Below, piece by piece: positions 8,080-15,499 of a stretch of DNA of 46,164 nt (within the stretch, counting starts at the first letter, position 1; every line of letters starts with the position of its first letter). The notes beneath the pieces are model-generated. The model worked only from the letters and a program-made list of their open reading frames with translations. It was not told the origin of the DNA and did not search any database. Both the position numbers and the translations under genes were made by a program. The stretch comes from Tannockella sp964372125 (GTDB lineage Bacteria > Bacillota_I > Bacilli_A > Erysipelotrichales > Coprobacillaceae), in NCBI GenBank assembly GCA_964372125.1, contig CAYJPL010000015.1:1-46164 (forward strand), in the 5' to 3' direction.

Positions 8080-8526
8080 GTGAAAATTATTTCAAATAAT
8101 AAAAAAGCATATCATGATTACTTTATTGAAAATACTATTGAAGCAGGAATTGTGTTACAAGGTACAGAAATCAAGTCTGTAAGAATGGGAAATGTAAATT
8201 TAAAGGATAGTTTTATTCGTATTAAAAACGAAGAGGCATTTCTTGAAAATATGCATATCTCTCCATACGAGCAAGGAAATCGATTTAATCATGAACCATT
8301 ACGCAATCGCAAACTGTTACTACATAAAAAAGAAATTCTTAAACTTCAACAAAAAGCAAAAGAAGAAGGACTTGCTATAATACCTACTAAACTATATTTT
8401 GGAAACGGTAGTAAGGTAAAAGTAGAAGTTGCACTTGCTAAAGGTAAGAAGTTATATGATAAGCGTCAGGATTTAAAAGAAAAAGACGCTAAAAGAGAAA
8501 TTGAAAAAGCTATGAAAAATTACTAG
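8080..8526 (+). CDS. smpB: tmRNA-binding protein SmpB
   Basis: A 148-residue SsrA-binding protein. It carries the OB-fold hallmarks ENTIEAGIVLQGTEIKS, the IRIKNEEAFL segment, and a basic C-terminal tail (YDKRQDLKEKDAKREIEKA) that enters the empty ribosomal mRNA channel. The start is GTG at 8080, 2 nt after the rnr stop, with AGGAGG about 9 nt upstream. It is the last protein gene before its RNA partner ssrA. Confidence 0.96.
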   Translation: MKIISNNKKAYHDYFIENTIEAGIVLQGTEIKSVRMGNVNLKDSFIRIKNEEAFLENMHISPYEQGNRFNHEPLRNRKLLLHKKEILKLQQKAKEEGLAIIPTKLYFGNGSKVKVEVALAKGKKLYDKRQDLKEKDAKREIEKAMKNY

Positions 8527-8533
8527 TATATAG

Positions 8534-8539
8534 TATAAT
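8534..8539 (+). promoter_or_regulatory. -10 element likely serving ssrA
   Basis: A perfect TATAAT lies 26 nt upstream of the mature tmRNA 5' end. I see no clear -35 at 16-18 bp upstream (TTGAAA at 8501-8506 is too far), so the promoter is only half supported. Confidence 0.45.
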
Positions 8540-8542
8540 TAT

Positions 8543-8561
8543 GTATAGCCTTAGGCTATAC
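8543..8561 (+). repeat. Perfect hairpin just before tmRNA
   Basis: GTATAGCC, a 3-nt loop (TTA) and GGCTATAC form an 8-bp perfect hairpin ending 4 nt before the mature tmRNA 5' end. There is no T run, so it is not a classical terminator. It may be part of the 5' leader trimmed by RNase P. Confidence 0.6.
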
Positions 8562-8565
8562 ACAT

Positions 8566-8912
8566 GGGGCTGTCTTGGATTCGACAGGGGCATGTTTGAC
8601 CTTAGCTGCAGTCGTAGTCGTACGTTAAACGAAACAAAAAATAACTGGAAACAGAACAAACTATTCTTTCGCATAGTCGACATAGACTTGAAAGTGCCAC
8701 TACTTGTTGTACCTATAAATAAGTAACTGGTATAATACTCATAGGTTAAGGGTTATTATTTCTTAGCTGATAATCTCGAAAAACTAATAAGATCGCTAGA
8801 TGTAAAATTGCTTATTGATTGTAATCTAGTTAAATCTATTCAATAAGATAAACTGTAGACGCTTTGGAGGGACTGTTTTTGGACAGGGGTTCGATTCCCC
8901 TCAGCTCCACCA
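8566..8912 (+). ncRNA. ssrA: Transfer-messenger RNA (tmRNA)
   Basis: A 347-nt tmRNA that rescues stalled ribosomes by trans-translation with SmpB. The 5' end ggggctg pairs with 3' cagctcc, includes a G-U third pair (the alanine identity signal), and is followed by discriminator A and encoded CCA. The T arm is ggggTTCGATTcccc. The start pattern GTCTTGGATTCGACAGG is typical. The most plausible tag frame begins at GGA 8647 after AAAAAATAACT, encodes G-N-R-T-N-Y-S-F-A and ends at TAG 8674-8676. With the tRNA-borne Ala the tag would be A-GNRTNYSFA, lacking the usual final Ala-Ala. The rest of the molecule should hold the pseudoknots, which I did not fold. Confidence 0.95.
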
Positions 8913-8943
8913 ATATTAAAATCACATGCGTATTAAATATAAA

Positions 8944-8982
8944 AATGGTACAACGCTCTTGCGTAAGTACCATTATTTTTTT
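8944..8982 (+). terminator. Terminator of ssrA
   Basis: The stem aatggtac/gtaccatt, with an inner ACGC/GCGT stem, is followed by a T run. It overlaps the 3' end of the convergent gene at 8973-9398. Confidence 0.85.
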
Positions 8983-9398
8983 ACGTAAATTTGTTTATGA
9001 GTATCTTTAATAAAATCAGTAAGATGAACATTTGATTCTAGAAATTGATTTAGTATTTGGTGTGGATCATCAATTGGTAGCATAGACTCCTGTAGTAACT
9101 TGATACATGTTTTTATATCATCGTTTTTTGTATTGTGGTAGCTTATAGGTATATCATATGTTCTTTCATCGGACATTTTTACTTCAAGTGTTAGTTGTGC
9201 AGAATCAAAGCTATATCCTAGAGTCATACCGTAGGTTACTCTAATCTTGCTTATTTGTGAATAATGTAGTGTAATGATACGGTTTTTCTTTATCAACTTC
9301 TCAAACAAACTTAAATAGTCGTAATAAGTTATTTTTCTGTCGGCATTATCTATTTTACAACCATGTTTTTTAGCTCCTAAAAAAATATAATCGTTCAT
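8973..9398 (-). CDS. Hypothetical protein, possible PH-like domain
   Basis: A 141-residue cytosolic protein with no signal peptide or membrane helix. I do not recognise it with confidence. The N-terminal 95 residues alternate short beta-rich stretches (YIFLGAKKHGCKID, RIITLHYSQISKIRV, AQLTLEVKMSDERTYDIPI), followed by a helical C-terminus with KTCIKLLQE. This resembles the barrel-plus-helix pattern of small bacterial PH-like domains. AAGGAG lies 8 nt before the ATG. It is divergent from the PspA operon and shares with it a 198-bp intergenic region containing a large imperfect inverted repeat. A link to envelope stress is a guess from position only. Confidence 0.6.
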   Translation of the reverse strand: MNDYIFLGAKKHGCKIDNADRKITYYDYLSLFEKLIKKNRIITLHYSQISKIRVTYGMTLGYSFDSAQLTLEVKMSDERTYDIPISYHNTKNDDIKTCIKLLQESMLPIDDPHQILNQFLESNVHLTDFIKDTHKQIYVKK

Positions 9399-9430
9399 AT
9401 TAAATTCTCCTTGTAGTTGATATATTTAAT

Positions 9431-9473
9431 CACTATTACTTATATATACTGTAGCATAAATAAGTAATTAGTG
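9431..9473. promoter_or_regulatory. Long inverted repeat between divergent genes
   Basis: CACTATTACTTAT at 9431-9443 is repeated inverted at 9460-9473 with one extra base (ATAAGTAATTAGTG). The arms are 16 bp apart. The position between the unknown gene and the PspA operon suggests an operator; no regulator is identified. Confidence 0.45.
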
Positions 9474-9546
9474 TCTAATAATATATAGGTATAATTCCTA
9501 GTTACACAAAGGGTAATTGTGTATCAATTTAAGTATCCGTATTCCA

Positions 9547-9575
9547 TTGCATACAAAAATATGATAAAATATATA
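9547..9575 (+). promoter_or_regulatory. Possible promoter of the pspA operon
   Basis: TTGCAT at 9547-9552, a 17-bp spacer and TATATA at 9570-9575, followed by the ribosome binding site AAGGAGAG. Confidence 0.4.
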
Positions 9576-9596
9576 CATTAAAAAAGGAGAGATATT

Positions 9597-10280
9597 ATGG
9601 CAAATATTTTAAAAAGATTCTCAGACATTATGTCTGCAAACATTAATGCATTATTAGATAAGGCAGAAGATCCTGAAAAAATGATTGATGAATATATGAG
9701 AGATATTCAAGATGATTTACGTAAGGTAAAAGCAGAAACAGCAGCAGTAATGGCTCATGAAAAACAAGCATTAAGAAAATTAAATGAAAATAAAGAAGAA
9801 GCTGATAAGTATCAAAAATATGCTGAAAAAGCATTAATCGCAGGGAACGAAGCAGATGCAAAAGCTTTCTTAACTAAAAAAGCAGCTTTAGTAAATAATC
9901 AAGCTGGTTTACAACAAATTTATGATGCGTCAGCAGCAAATGCTAAACGTATGAAAGATATGCATGACAAGCTAGAAAAAGATATGATTAGTTTAAATGA
10001 TAGAAAAGAACAAATCAAATCTAAAATGGCAGTTGCTAAAGCACAAGAAAAAATTAATAAAATGACTTCAAACAGTACTACTGGAGAAGATTCTATGGCT
10101 GCATTTAACAGAATGGAAGCAAAAGCAAATCGTTTATTAGATGAGGCTGATGCAATGGCTGAATTGAATGAAAGTGGAGATTCAGTAGAAGATTTAGCAG
10201 CGAAATATGATGAACCAACAACAAGTGATCCTGCTGTAGATGATGAATTAGCAGCAATGAAAGCTAAATTAGGATTATAA
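9597..10280 (+). CDS. PspA/IM30 (YdjF-like) phage-shock protein
   Basis: A 227-residue, largely helical coiled-coil protein of the PspA/IM30/Vipp1 (ESCRT-III-like) family, which binds and stabilises stressed membranes. The start MANILKRFSDIMSANINALLDKAEDPEKMIDEYMRD holds the amphipathic membrane-binding helix and the conserved AEDPEKM motif. Long charged helices with Lys/Glu/Ala heptads run to about residue 150, and an acidic flexible tail ends in DDELAAMKAKLGL. The gene is 1 nt from the next, and the three-gene order matches the B. subtilis ydjF-ydjG-ydjI logic (ydjH absent), so it is probably part of a membrane-stress operon. Confidence 0.93.
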   Translation: MANILKRFSDIMSANINALLDKAEDPEKMIDEYMRDIQDDLRKVKAETAAVMAHEKQALRKLNENKEEADKYQKYAEKALIAGNEADAKAFLTKKAALVNNQAGLQQIYDASAANAKRMKDMHDKLEKDMISLNDRKEQIKSKMAVAKAQEKINKMTSNSTTGEDSMAAFNRMEAKANRLLDEADAMAELNESGDSVEDLAAKYDEPTTSDPAVDDELAAMKAKLGL

Positions 10281-10281
10281 G

Positions 10282-11337
10282 ATGACGACAGCATATAAAT
10301 GTGAAAATTGTGGGGATACAATGACTTTTGACCCTAAAAGTGGAACATTAAAATGCCCGGCTTGTGAACATTCAATAGAAATATTGGATGATCAATCAAA
10401 AGTTGTTGAACATACATTATCATTAGATTCTAAAAGATCTATAAAGGTAGAAGAAAAAGAAACTCATACAATGGAGTGTACAAGTTGTGGAGCTAAAGTA
10501 GAAGTAAGTGGTGAAACAACGGCAGTAGATTGTCCTTATTGTGGGTCAAGTTTTGTACTTGCTAGTAAGCAAGAAGATGCACTCATACCAGATGGACTAG
10601 TTGCATTTAAGTTTGATCAAAGAGGGGCTAGTGAGTTATTTGGAAAGTGGATTAATAACCGCTTTTGGGCTCCTAATGCATTAAAAGGATTACACCAAAA
10701 AGGTAAGATACAAGGTATCTATTTACCATACTGGACATTTGATGCGCAAGTATTTTCAAGATATACTGCCCGTGGTGGAAAACGACGTGTTAAAACATAT
10801 CGTGATAGTGAGGGGAATACAAGAACAAGAACGTATGTTGATTGGTATCCGACAAGTGGTCATGTTCAAAAATTCATTGACGATGAATTAGTGCCGGCAA
10901 CTACGAAAGTAAGTTCAAATATTTTGGATAAACTTGATACTTTTGATACTAAAGCAGTTGTGTCATATTCACCAGAATATATGTCAGGGTACAGTGCACA
11001 ATGCTATTCAGTAGATTTATCTGACGCTCATGAAGTAGCAAAAGATAAAATGGAAGAACAAATAAGACAACTTGTTAGAAGAGATGTTTTACGTAGATAC
11101 GATGAAGTAGCAGATATACGTATTGCCCCAGTTTATAGTGATGAAACTTATAAACATATCATGCTTCCAATCTATAGTGCAGCATATCATTACAATGATA
11201 AGGTGTTTAATTTATTGATCAATGGGCAAACAGGAGAAGTAGAAGGAGAGTACCCAAAAAGTGCTGTTAAAATTACAATTGCAGTTATTCTTGCGATTTT
11301 GCTAGTAGTTTTATTTTATGTATTCTTTGGTAATTAG
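10282..11337 (+). CDS. YdjG-like double zinc-ribbon membrane protein
   Basis: A 351-residue protein. Two zinc ribbons open it (Cys7/10/25/28 and Cys66/69/84/87), followed by a soluble region with YLPYWTFDAQVFSRYTARGG and many aromatic residues, then one C-terminal membrane helix (about 327-349) with a very short tail. This is the layout of B. subtilis YdjG, which with YdjH and YdjI helps bring PspA to the membrane. The start ATG lies 1 nt after the pspA stop and its ribosome binding site is weak, so translational coupling is likely. The orientation (zinc ribbons in the cytosol, tail anchored) is inferred. Confidence 0.82.
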   Translation: MTTAYKCENCGDTMTFDPKSGTLKCPACEHSIEILDDQSKVVEHTLSLDSKRSIKVEEKETHTMECTSCGAKVEVSGETTAVDCPYCGSSFVLASKQEDALIPDGLVAFKFDQRGASELFGKWINNRFWAPNALKGLHQKGKIQGIYLPYWTFDAQVFSRYTARGGKRRVKTYRDSEGNTRTRTYVDWYPTSGHVQKFIDDELVPATTKVSSNILDKLDTFDTKAVVSYSPEYMSGYSAQCYSVDLSDAHEVAKDKMEEQIRQLVRRDVLRRYDEVADIRIAPVYSDETYKHIMLPIYSAAYHYNDKVFNLLINGQTGEVEGEYPKSAVKITIAVILAILLVVLFYVFFGN

Positions 11338-11352
11338 AATGGAGGTTATCAC

Positions 11353-12330
11353 ATGGGATTATTTTCGAGTCAACTTGCTAATGTAGTAGAGTGGAATGAA
11401 TTTTATGATGAAATGTTATTCTGGAAATGGAATAATAGAGAGATAAAAAAAGGAAGTAAATTGATTATTCGTCCTGGCCAAGATGCCATCTTTATGTATA
11501 ATGGAGTGGTTGAAGGTGTATTCCAAGATGAAGGTAGTTATGAGATGGAAAGTGACATTATTCCATTCTTATCAACTTTAAAAGGATTTAAATTTGGTTT
11601 TAATAGTGGTCTTCGTGCAGAAGTGCTATTTATTAACACTAAAGAAGTGCTAGTAAAATGGGGGACAAAGAGTCCGGTTTTAATCCCCACACCAACGCTT
11701 CCAGGTGGTATGCCAATACGTGCATTTGGTACTTTTGCTTGTAAGATAGCAGATCATGATGTGCTTATTGAAAAAATTGCTGGTGTTAAACAACAATATA
11801 CTGTTAATGATGTAAAAGATAGAATTGTATCTGTATTAGATCAATTATTAATGAAGTGGATTGCTAAAGAAGGAAAAGATATGTTTAATTTACAAATCAA
11901 TTCTTCAGAAATTGCAAAAGGAATTCAAGAGGATTTGGATTATGAAATGTTATCAGTAGGTATTTCAATAACATCATTTGCGATTTCTAACTTTAACTAT
12001 CCTGAAAATATTCAAAAAATGGCAGAAAAAGTTGCAGCACAAAGTATGATAGGCGATGTAAATCGTTATCAACAAGTAAATATGGCGGACTCACTAGCAA
12101 ATGGTGGCGGAGGAGCTGCAGAGATGGCTGGTCAGATGGCTGGAATGGCAATGGGAATGTCAATGGGCCAACAAATGGTTAATCAAGTAAATATGCAACA
12201 AACAGCGCAACAACCAGTACAACAAGCACAAGCTAATGCACCAGTAGGTGGACATAAGTTTTGTCCAGAATGTGGTACTAAAACAACAGGTTCTAAGTTT
12301 TGTGGGAATTGCGGATTTAAATTAATGTAA
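11353..12330 (+). CDS. YdjI-like SPFH protein with C-terminal zinc ribbon
   Basis: A 325-residue protein. Residues about 20-245 form an SPFH/band-7-like region of the YdjI 'virion core protein-like' family (GSKLIIRPGQDAIFMYNG, KGFKFGFNSGLRAEVLFINTKE, AFGTFACKI). A Gly/Ala/Met/Gln-rich linker spans about 250-297. A zinc ribbon closes the protein (Cys304/307/317/320). No membrane helix is evident. The ribosome binding site GGAGG lies 7-8 nt upstream. It is the last gene of the three-gene unit, followed by a strong terminator. In B. subtilis the homologue recruits PspA with YdjGH; the same role is inferred here. Confidence 0.85.
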   Translation: MGLFSSQLANVVEWNEFYDEMLFWKWNNREIKKGSKLIIRPGQDAIFMYNGVVEGVFQDEGSYEMESDIIPFLSTLKGFKFGFNSGLRAEVLFINTKEVLVKWGTKSPVLIPTPTLPGGMPIRAFGTFACKIADHDVLIEKIAGVKQQYTVNDVKDRIVSVLDQLLMKWIAKEGKDMFNLQINSSEIAKGIQEDLDYEMLSVGISITSFAISNFNYPENIQKMAEKVAAQSMIGDVNRYQQVNMADSLANGGGGAAEMAGQMAGMAMGMSMGQQMVNQVNMQQTAQQPVQQAQANAPVGGHKFCPECGTKTTGSKFCGNCGFKLM

Positions 12331-12358
12331 AAAGAGCAAATTATTATGCTCTTTTTTT
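12331..12358 (+). terminator. Terminator of the PspA operon
   Basis: The stem aaagagca/tgctcttt (12331-12338 and 12347-12354) is followed by seven T in total. Confidence 0.9.
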
Positions 12359-12386
12359 ATTAATTGGTTATCATTTTGTAGGAGCT

Positions 12387-12415
12387 TAAAAAAAGCACAC
12401 CTAATTGGCGTGCTT
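12387..12415 (-). terminator. Terminator of the lipoprotein gene 12447-12920
   Basis: Arms 12393-12401 and 12407-12415 pair with one mismatch, and a run of seven T follows on the minus strand. Confidence 0.75.
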
Positions 12416-12446
12416 AAAAATGAAAATCTATAAATAAGTGTTACAA

Positions 12447-12920
12447 CTAATTCAATTCCCCAAGCGTAATATATACCCCAATGTCAACATCTGCTTGGAT
12501 GTTATCATAGTTAATAGATACTGATTTAACTTCATTAGTTATTTCATTATCTGGATTGATTAGTACATATGTTTTTATAAAATGTTGATTTTCAGTGAAC
12601 TCTACACGGTCATTAAAATATTTGTCTATAGTTTCACCGGAATTTTCTAGCACTTCAACCTCATATAATGATTCTGTTTGTGATAAAGCATTCATTTCAA
12701 AATTTTCAATGAATTCATTATCTTTAACAGTAACTTCAATGGTGAATAAGTATAAATTATCACCTTTTACAAGTTCTTCATACTCTGTAGTTAATACTCC
12801 TTTAGGAATTTTACTGTAAGTAGCATTCACTGTAGAAAATGGTAATTCTTCTTGTTTTGTAGAGGTCCCACTACATCCAGTTACGATAAACAACAAAAGT
12901 ATAGGTATTATCTTTTTCAT
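12447..12920 (-). CDS. Hypothetical lipoprotein
   Basis: A 157-residue protein with a short lipoprotein signal (MKKIIPILLLFIVTGC; lipobox IVTGC, lipidated Cys16), so it should be anchored on the outer face of the membrane. The mature part is acidic, without tandem repeats, and predicted beta-rich by eye (LYLFTIEVTVKDNEFIENF, KSVSINYDNIQADVDIGVYITLGEL). I do not recognise the family. GAAAGGA lies 8 nt upstream of the ATG. It is a single gene convergent with the PspA operon; no functional inference is warranted. Confidence 0.75.
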   Translation of the reverse strand: MKKIIPILLLFIVTGCSGTSTKQEELPFSTVNATYSKIPKGVLTTEYEELVKGDNLYLFTIEVTVKDNEFIENFEMNALSQTESLYEVEVLENSGETIDKYFNDRVEFTENQHFIKTYVLINPDNEITNEVKSVSINYDNIQADVDIGVYITLGELN

Positions 12921-13033
12921 TTTAATGTTCCTTTCTATTTAAAAATTATGCATCTTTCTTACTCAAAGTATAGCATATATGAAAAAAACATAGCAATATA
13001 GTAAGGTATTATAAAACAAATAGATAGTTAAGC

Positions 13034-13048
13034 TTCATGTAACATGAA
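13034..13048. repeat. 15-bp palindrome in the intergenic region
   Basis: TTCATGT-A-ACATGAA is a perfect inverted repeat in the 184-bp gap between the ADH 3' end and the lipoprotein 5' end. It has no T run. It could be an operator for the lipoprotein gene or chance in AT-rich DNA. Confidence 0.3.
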
Positions 13049-13104
13049 TGAGAAATAATATTCAGGAATTCATTATGGGTATTAAAAACAAAATATCTTG
13101 CTCA

Positions 13105-14193
13105 TTATTTTTGAATATATAATTTTTTTAATATTTCAATATCTACTTTAAAAATATTATTTTTAATGTTTGCAGTTAGCATTGCTTTTCTTGTATATAG
13201 ATCAATTTCATTTTTTGTTAGTATAATATTTTTATCAAAAAATTCAGATGTTAGATTATGATATTCTTTTATAGAGGTTAAGTGTAAAGCGTTCAAAATA
13301 CGGTTTGTAATATCACAGTTTGTTTCAAGCGAAAGCTCTAGAAATGCAGGTAATAATAGTGCATTTGCAAGACCATGATCTAATCCTTTATAGTAAGTTA
13401 AATTATATCCAAGGGCATGAACAATAGTTGTACCTGTTTGACTAATTACGATACCAGATAGTGTGGATGCATATAATAATTTTTCATAACTTACACTGTT
13501 TAATGATTTATTTTTAAGGTTTGTTAGTTCGGATGAAATAATACTGATAGCCTCTAATGCAAGTAAGTTTGACAGAGCATTTGCACGAATAGAATACATA
13601 CCCTCAATTGCATGACTTAAGGAATCAAATACTGTATTAACCATTACTTGATGTGGAAGGTGTTCTAAGTATTTACCATCTAGAAAAGCAACCCTTGGGT
13701 AAATTCCTGGACTGCTAATAGACATCTTTGTTTCTTTGTCGTGATTTGTGATAATTGCATAGGGAGTAACCTCAGAACCTGTTCCAGCAGTTGTTGGAAT
13801 AGCGATGATGGGTAATACATCATTACTATATTTACCATCAAATAAGGTATCAATGTTTTTTTCTTGACGACAAAGAAGTGCAATAGCTTTACCGGCATCT
13901 AATGGAGAACCACCACCAATAGCAATAATAAAATCTATATTATTTTCTTTTGCAAACTTTGCTCCTTGATAAATGTTATCAGTGGATGGGTTTGATTCTA
14001 CCTTATCAAAAGTAAGATATGATATTTCATATTTATTTAGTGCACATACTGTATCTTGGTAAACACCGCACTTATAAGCAGAATTCTTACCGCATACAAT
14101 AAGTGCACGGGTACCATATTCTTTAAGGATATGTGCATTGTTTTTGATACAGTCTTTTCCTTGAATGATTTTGGTTGGCATATAATAGTTCAT
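13105..14193 (-). CDS. Iron-containing alcohol dehydrogenase
   Basis: A 362-residue group III (Fe-dependent) alcohol dehydrogenase that interconverts alcohols and aldehydes with NAD(P)H. The NAD-binding GGGSPLD motif lies at 93-99, with the nearby PTTAGTGSE at 133-141. The four metal ligands can be placed as Asp190, His194, His259 and His273 (contexts FDSLSHAIEG, TTIVHALGY, GLDHGLA). The start at 14193 is chosen because GGAGG lies 7-8 nt upstream; the longer frame to 14259 is hydrophobic noise. It is divergent from the frameshifted HxlR gene, whose ancestor may have controlled it. The substrate is uncertain (butanol, propanediol or lactaldehyde-type enzymes are all close). Confidence 0.9.
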   Translation of the reverse strand: MNYYMPTKIIQGKDCIKNNAHILKEYGTRALIVCGKNSAYKCGVYQDTVCALNKYEISYLTFDKVESNPSTDNIYQGAKFAKENNIDFIIAIGGGSPLDAGKAIALLCRQEKNIDTLFDGKYSNDVLPIIAIPTTAGTGSEVTPYAIITNHDKETKMSISSPGIYPRVAFLDGKYLEHLPHQVMVNTVFDSLSHAIEGMYSIRANALSNLLALEAISIISSELTNLKNKSLNSVSYEKLLYASTLSGIVISQTGTTIVHALGYNLTYYKGLDHGLANALLLPAFLELSLETNCDITNRILNALHLTSIKEYHNLTSEFFDKNIILTKNEIDLYTRKAMLTANIKNNIFKVDIEILKKLYIQK

Positions 14194-14312
14194 TGTTATT
14201 CCTCCAGTTAGTTTAATAACTATAATTGTACATAGAATATAAAAAAAGTAAAATGTCATTTTAGTGTTTTTATAGAAATGGTGCTAATATTAATAGAGAT
14301 TGGAGTGATTAA

Positions 14313-14605
14313 ATGATAAAAAAAGAATTTAATTGTGATATGGAACTAACATTAAATGTAATGGGTGGAAAGTGGAAACCTATTATTATTTATCATATTG
14401 GTAGTACACAACCTGTTCGCTATGGAGAGTTACACCGTATGATACCAAATATCAATGTTCGTGTTTTTCTAGAGAGTTAAAAGAGTTAGAGAAATCGAAT
14501 ATCATTGTAAGAAAAGAATACAAAGAAAATGTAATGCGGGTAGAATATTCATTAAGTGATACCGGAATATTATTGTTACCAATACTTCAAGAGTTGACAA
14601 GTTAG
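14313..14605 (+). pseudogene. HxlR-family regulator, frameshifted
   Basis: The frame from ATG 14313 (with TTGGAG upstream) reads as the N-terminal half of an HxlR winged-helix regulator: CDMELTLNVMGGKWKPIIIY, then RYGELHRMIPNINVRVF, ending at TAA 14478. The neighbouring frame continues the family exactly: SRELKELEKSNIIVRKEY, RVEYSLSDTGILLLPILQEL, ending at TAG 14603. One extra base in the T run near 14464-14468 would restore a protein of about 97 residues. It is either a real pseudogene or a homopolymer sequencing error. HxlR proteins commonly control nearby oxidoreductases, which fits the flanking ADH and nitroreductase. Confidence 0.85.
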
Positions 14606-14658
14606 GGTAATAGTTATAATAAAAAGTACAACTATGCAGATGTAAAGTGTAAATAGAT

Positions 14659-14686
14659 AAAAATGTCCCTAGTGGGAAAAATGTCC
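14659..14686 (+). promoter_or_regulatory. Direct repeat, candidate operator of the nitroreductase gene
   Basis: AAAAATGTCC occurs at 14659-14668 and again at 14677-14686 (18-bp period), just upstream of the -35. Between the copies, CCCTAGTGGG forms a small inverted repeat. It is a candidate site for the neighbouring HxlR-type regulator. Confidence 0.4.
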
Positions 14687-14690
14687 ATAA

Positions 14691-14718
14691 TTGTAATGTT
14701 TTTAATATGAGATATAAT
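14691..14718 (+). promoter_or_regulatory. Promoter of the nitroreductase gene
   Basis: TTGTAA at 14691-14696, a 16-bp spacer and a perfect TATAAT at 14713-14718. The ribosome binding site AAGGAG follows. Confidence 0.65.
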
Positions 14719-14757
14719 CGACGTATAAGATAAATTATAGATATAAGGAGATTAAGT

Positions 14758-15411
14758 ATGGAAATATTAAATGTATTAGAGAGCCGTTATTCAACAAAAG
14801 AATTTAATGCAAGCAAAAAATTATCAGAAGCGCAAATTGAAGATGTTAAAAGTATCTTACAGTTATCGCCATCATCTACCAATATACAGCCTTGGCATTT
14901 TGTGATTGCTGATAGTGATGAAGGAAAAAAGCGTATTGCTAAAGCTACTCATGGATTCTTTGCGTTTAATGAACAAAAAGTATTAGATGCAAGTGCAGTA
15001 GTAGTATTCTCTACAAAAGTAGATTTAACAGATGAATATTTATTATATGTACTAGATAAAGAAGATAAGGATGGAAGATTTCCAAAAGAAGAATTTAAGC
15101 AACAAAATCATGGTGGGAGATCTATATTTGCAAATATGCATAAATATGATTATAAAGACTTCCAACATTGGGCAGAAAAACAAGTATACTTAAATTTAGG
15201 TAATTTTTTACTTGGTGTAGCAGCAATTGGATTAGACGCTCTTCCTATGGAAGGAGTAGATTTAAAAGTTTTAGATGAAGAGTTTGGTCTTCGAGATAAA
15301 GGATATAGTGCATCATTCATTGTTGCAATTGGATATCATGGAAAAGATGATTTTAATAAATCATTACCAAAATCAAGATTATCAAAAGAAGATATTATTG
15401 AAAGAATATAA
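14758..15411 (+). CDS. NAD(P)H nitroreductase, NfsB-like
   Basis: A 217-residue FMN-dependent nitroreductase, the same length as E. coli NfsB. FMN contacts are suggested by the N-terminal SRYSTKEF (residues 8-15) and SPSSTNIQPWHF (37-48). Further NfsB-type segments are EKQVYLNLGNFLLGVAAIGLD and the late glycine-rich GYHGKDD. It reduces nitroaromatics, quinones or similar electron acceptors in the cytosol. AAGGAG lies 7 nt before the ATG. It follows the broken HxlR regulator and has its own promoter with a direct repeat, suggesting past control by that regulator. Confidence 0.9.
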   Translation: MEILNVLESRYSTKEFNASKKLSEAQIEDVKSILQLSPSSTNIQPWHFVIADSDEGKKRIAKATHGFFAFNEQKVLDASAVVVFSTKVDLTDEYLLYVLDKEDKDGRFPKEEFKQQNHGGRSIFANMHKYDYKDFQHWAEKQVYLNLGNFLLGVAAIGLDALPMEGVDLKVLDEEFGLRDKGYSASFIVAIGYHGKDDFNKSLPKSRLSKEDIIERI

Positions 15412-15432
15412 AAGGTGAATTTCACCTTTTTA
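15411..15432 (+). terminator. Terminator of the nitroreductase gene
   Basis: AAAGGTGA/TTCACCTTT with a very short loop is followed by T-rich sequence and overlaps the stop codon. Confidence 0.85.
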
Positions 15433-15499
15433 TTTTATTTTATTGTACTAGTTGATTACTAGTGCTATAGTAGATACGAGTAAAAAAGGAGAATGAAAC

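Noticed and set aside
8541..8726. 61-residue open frame overlapping the tmRNA
   Set aside because: It is inside ssrA and has no ribosome binding site; the tag frame is different.
9920..10321. 133-residue antisense frame opposite pspA
   Set aside because: Ser/Ala-rich shadow of the PspA coiled coil, no start signals.
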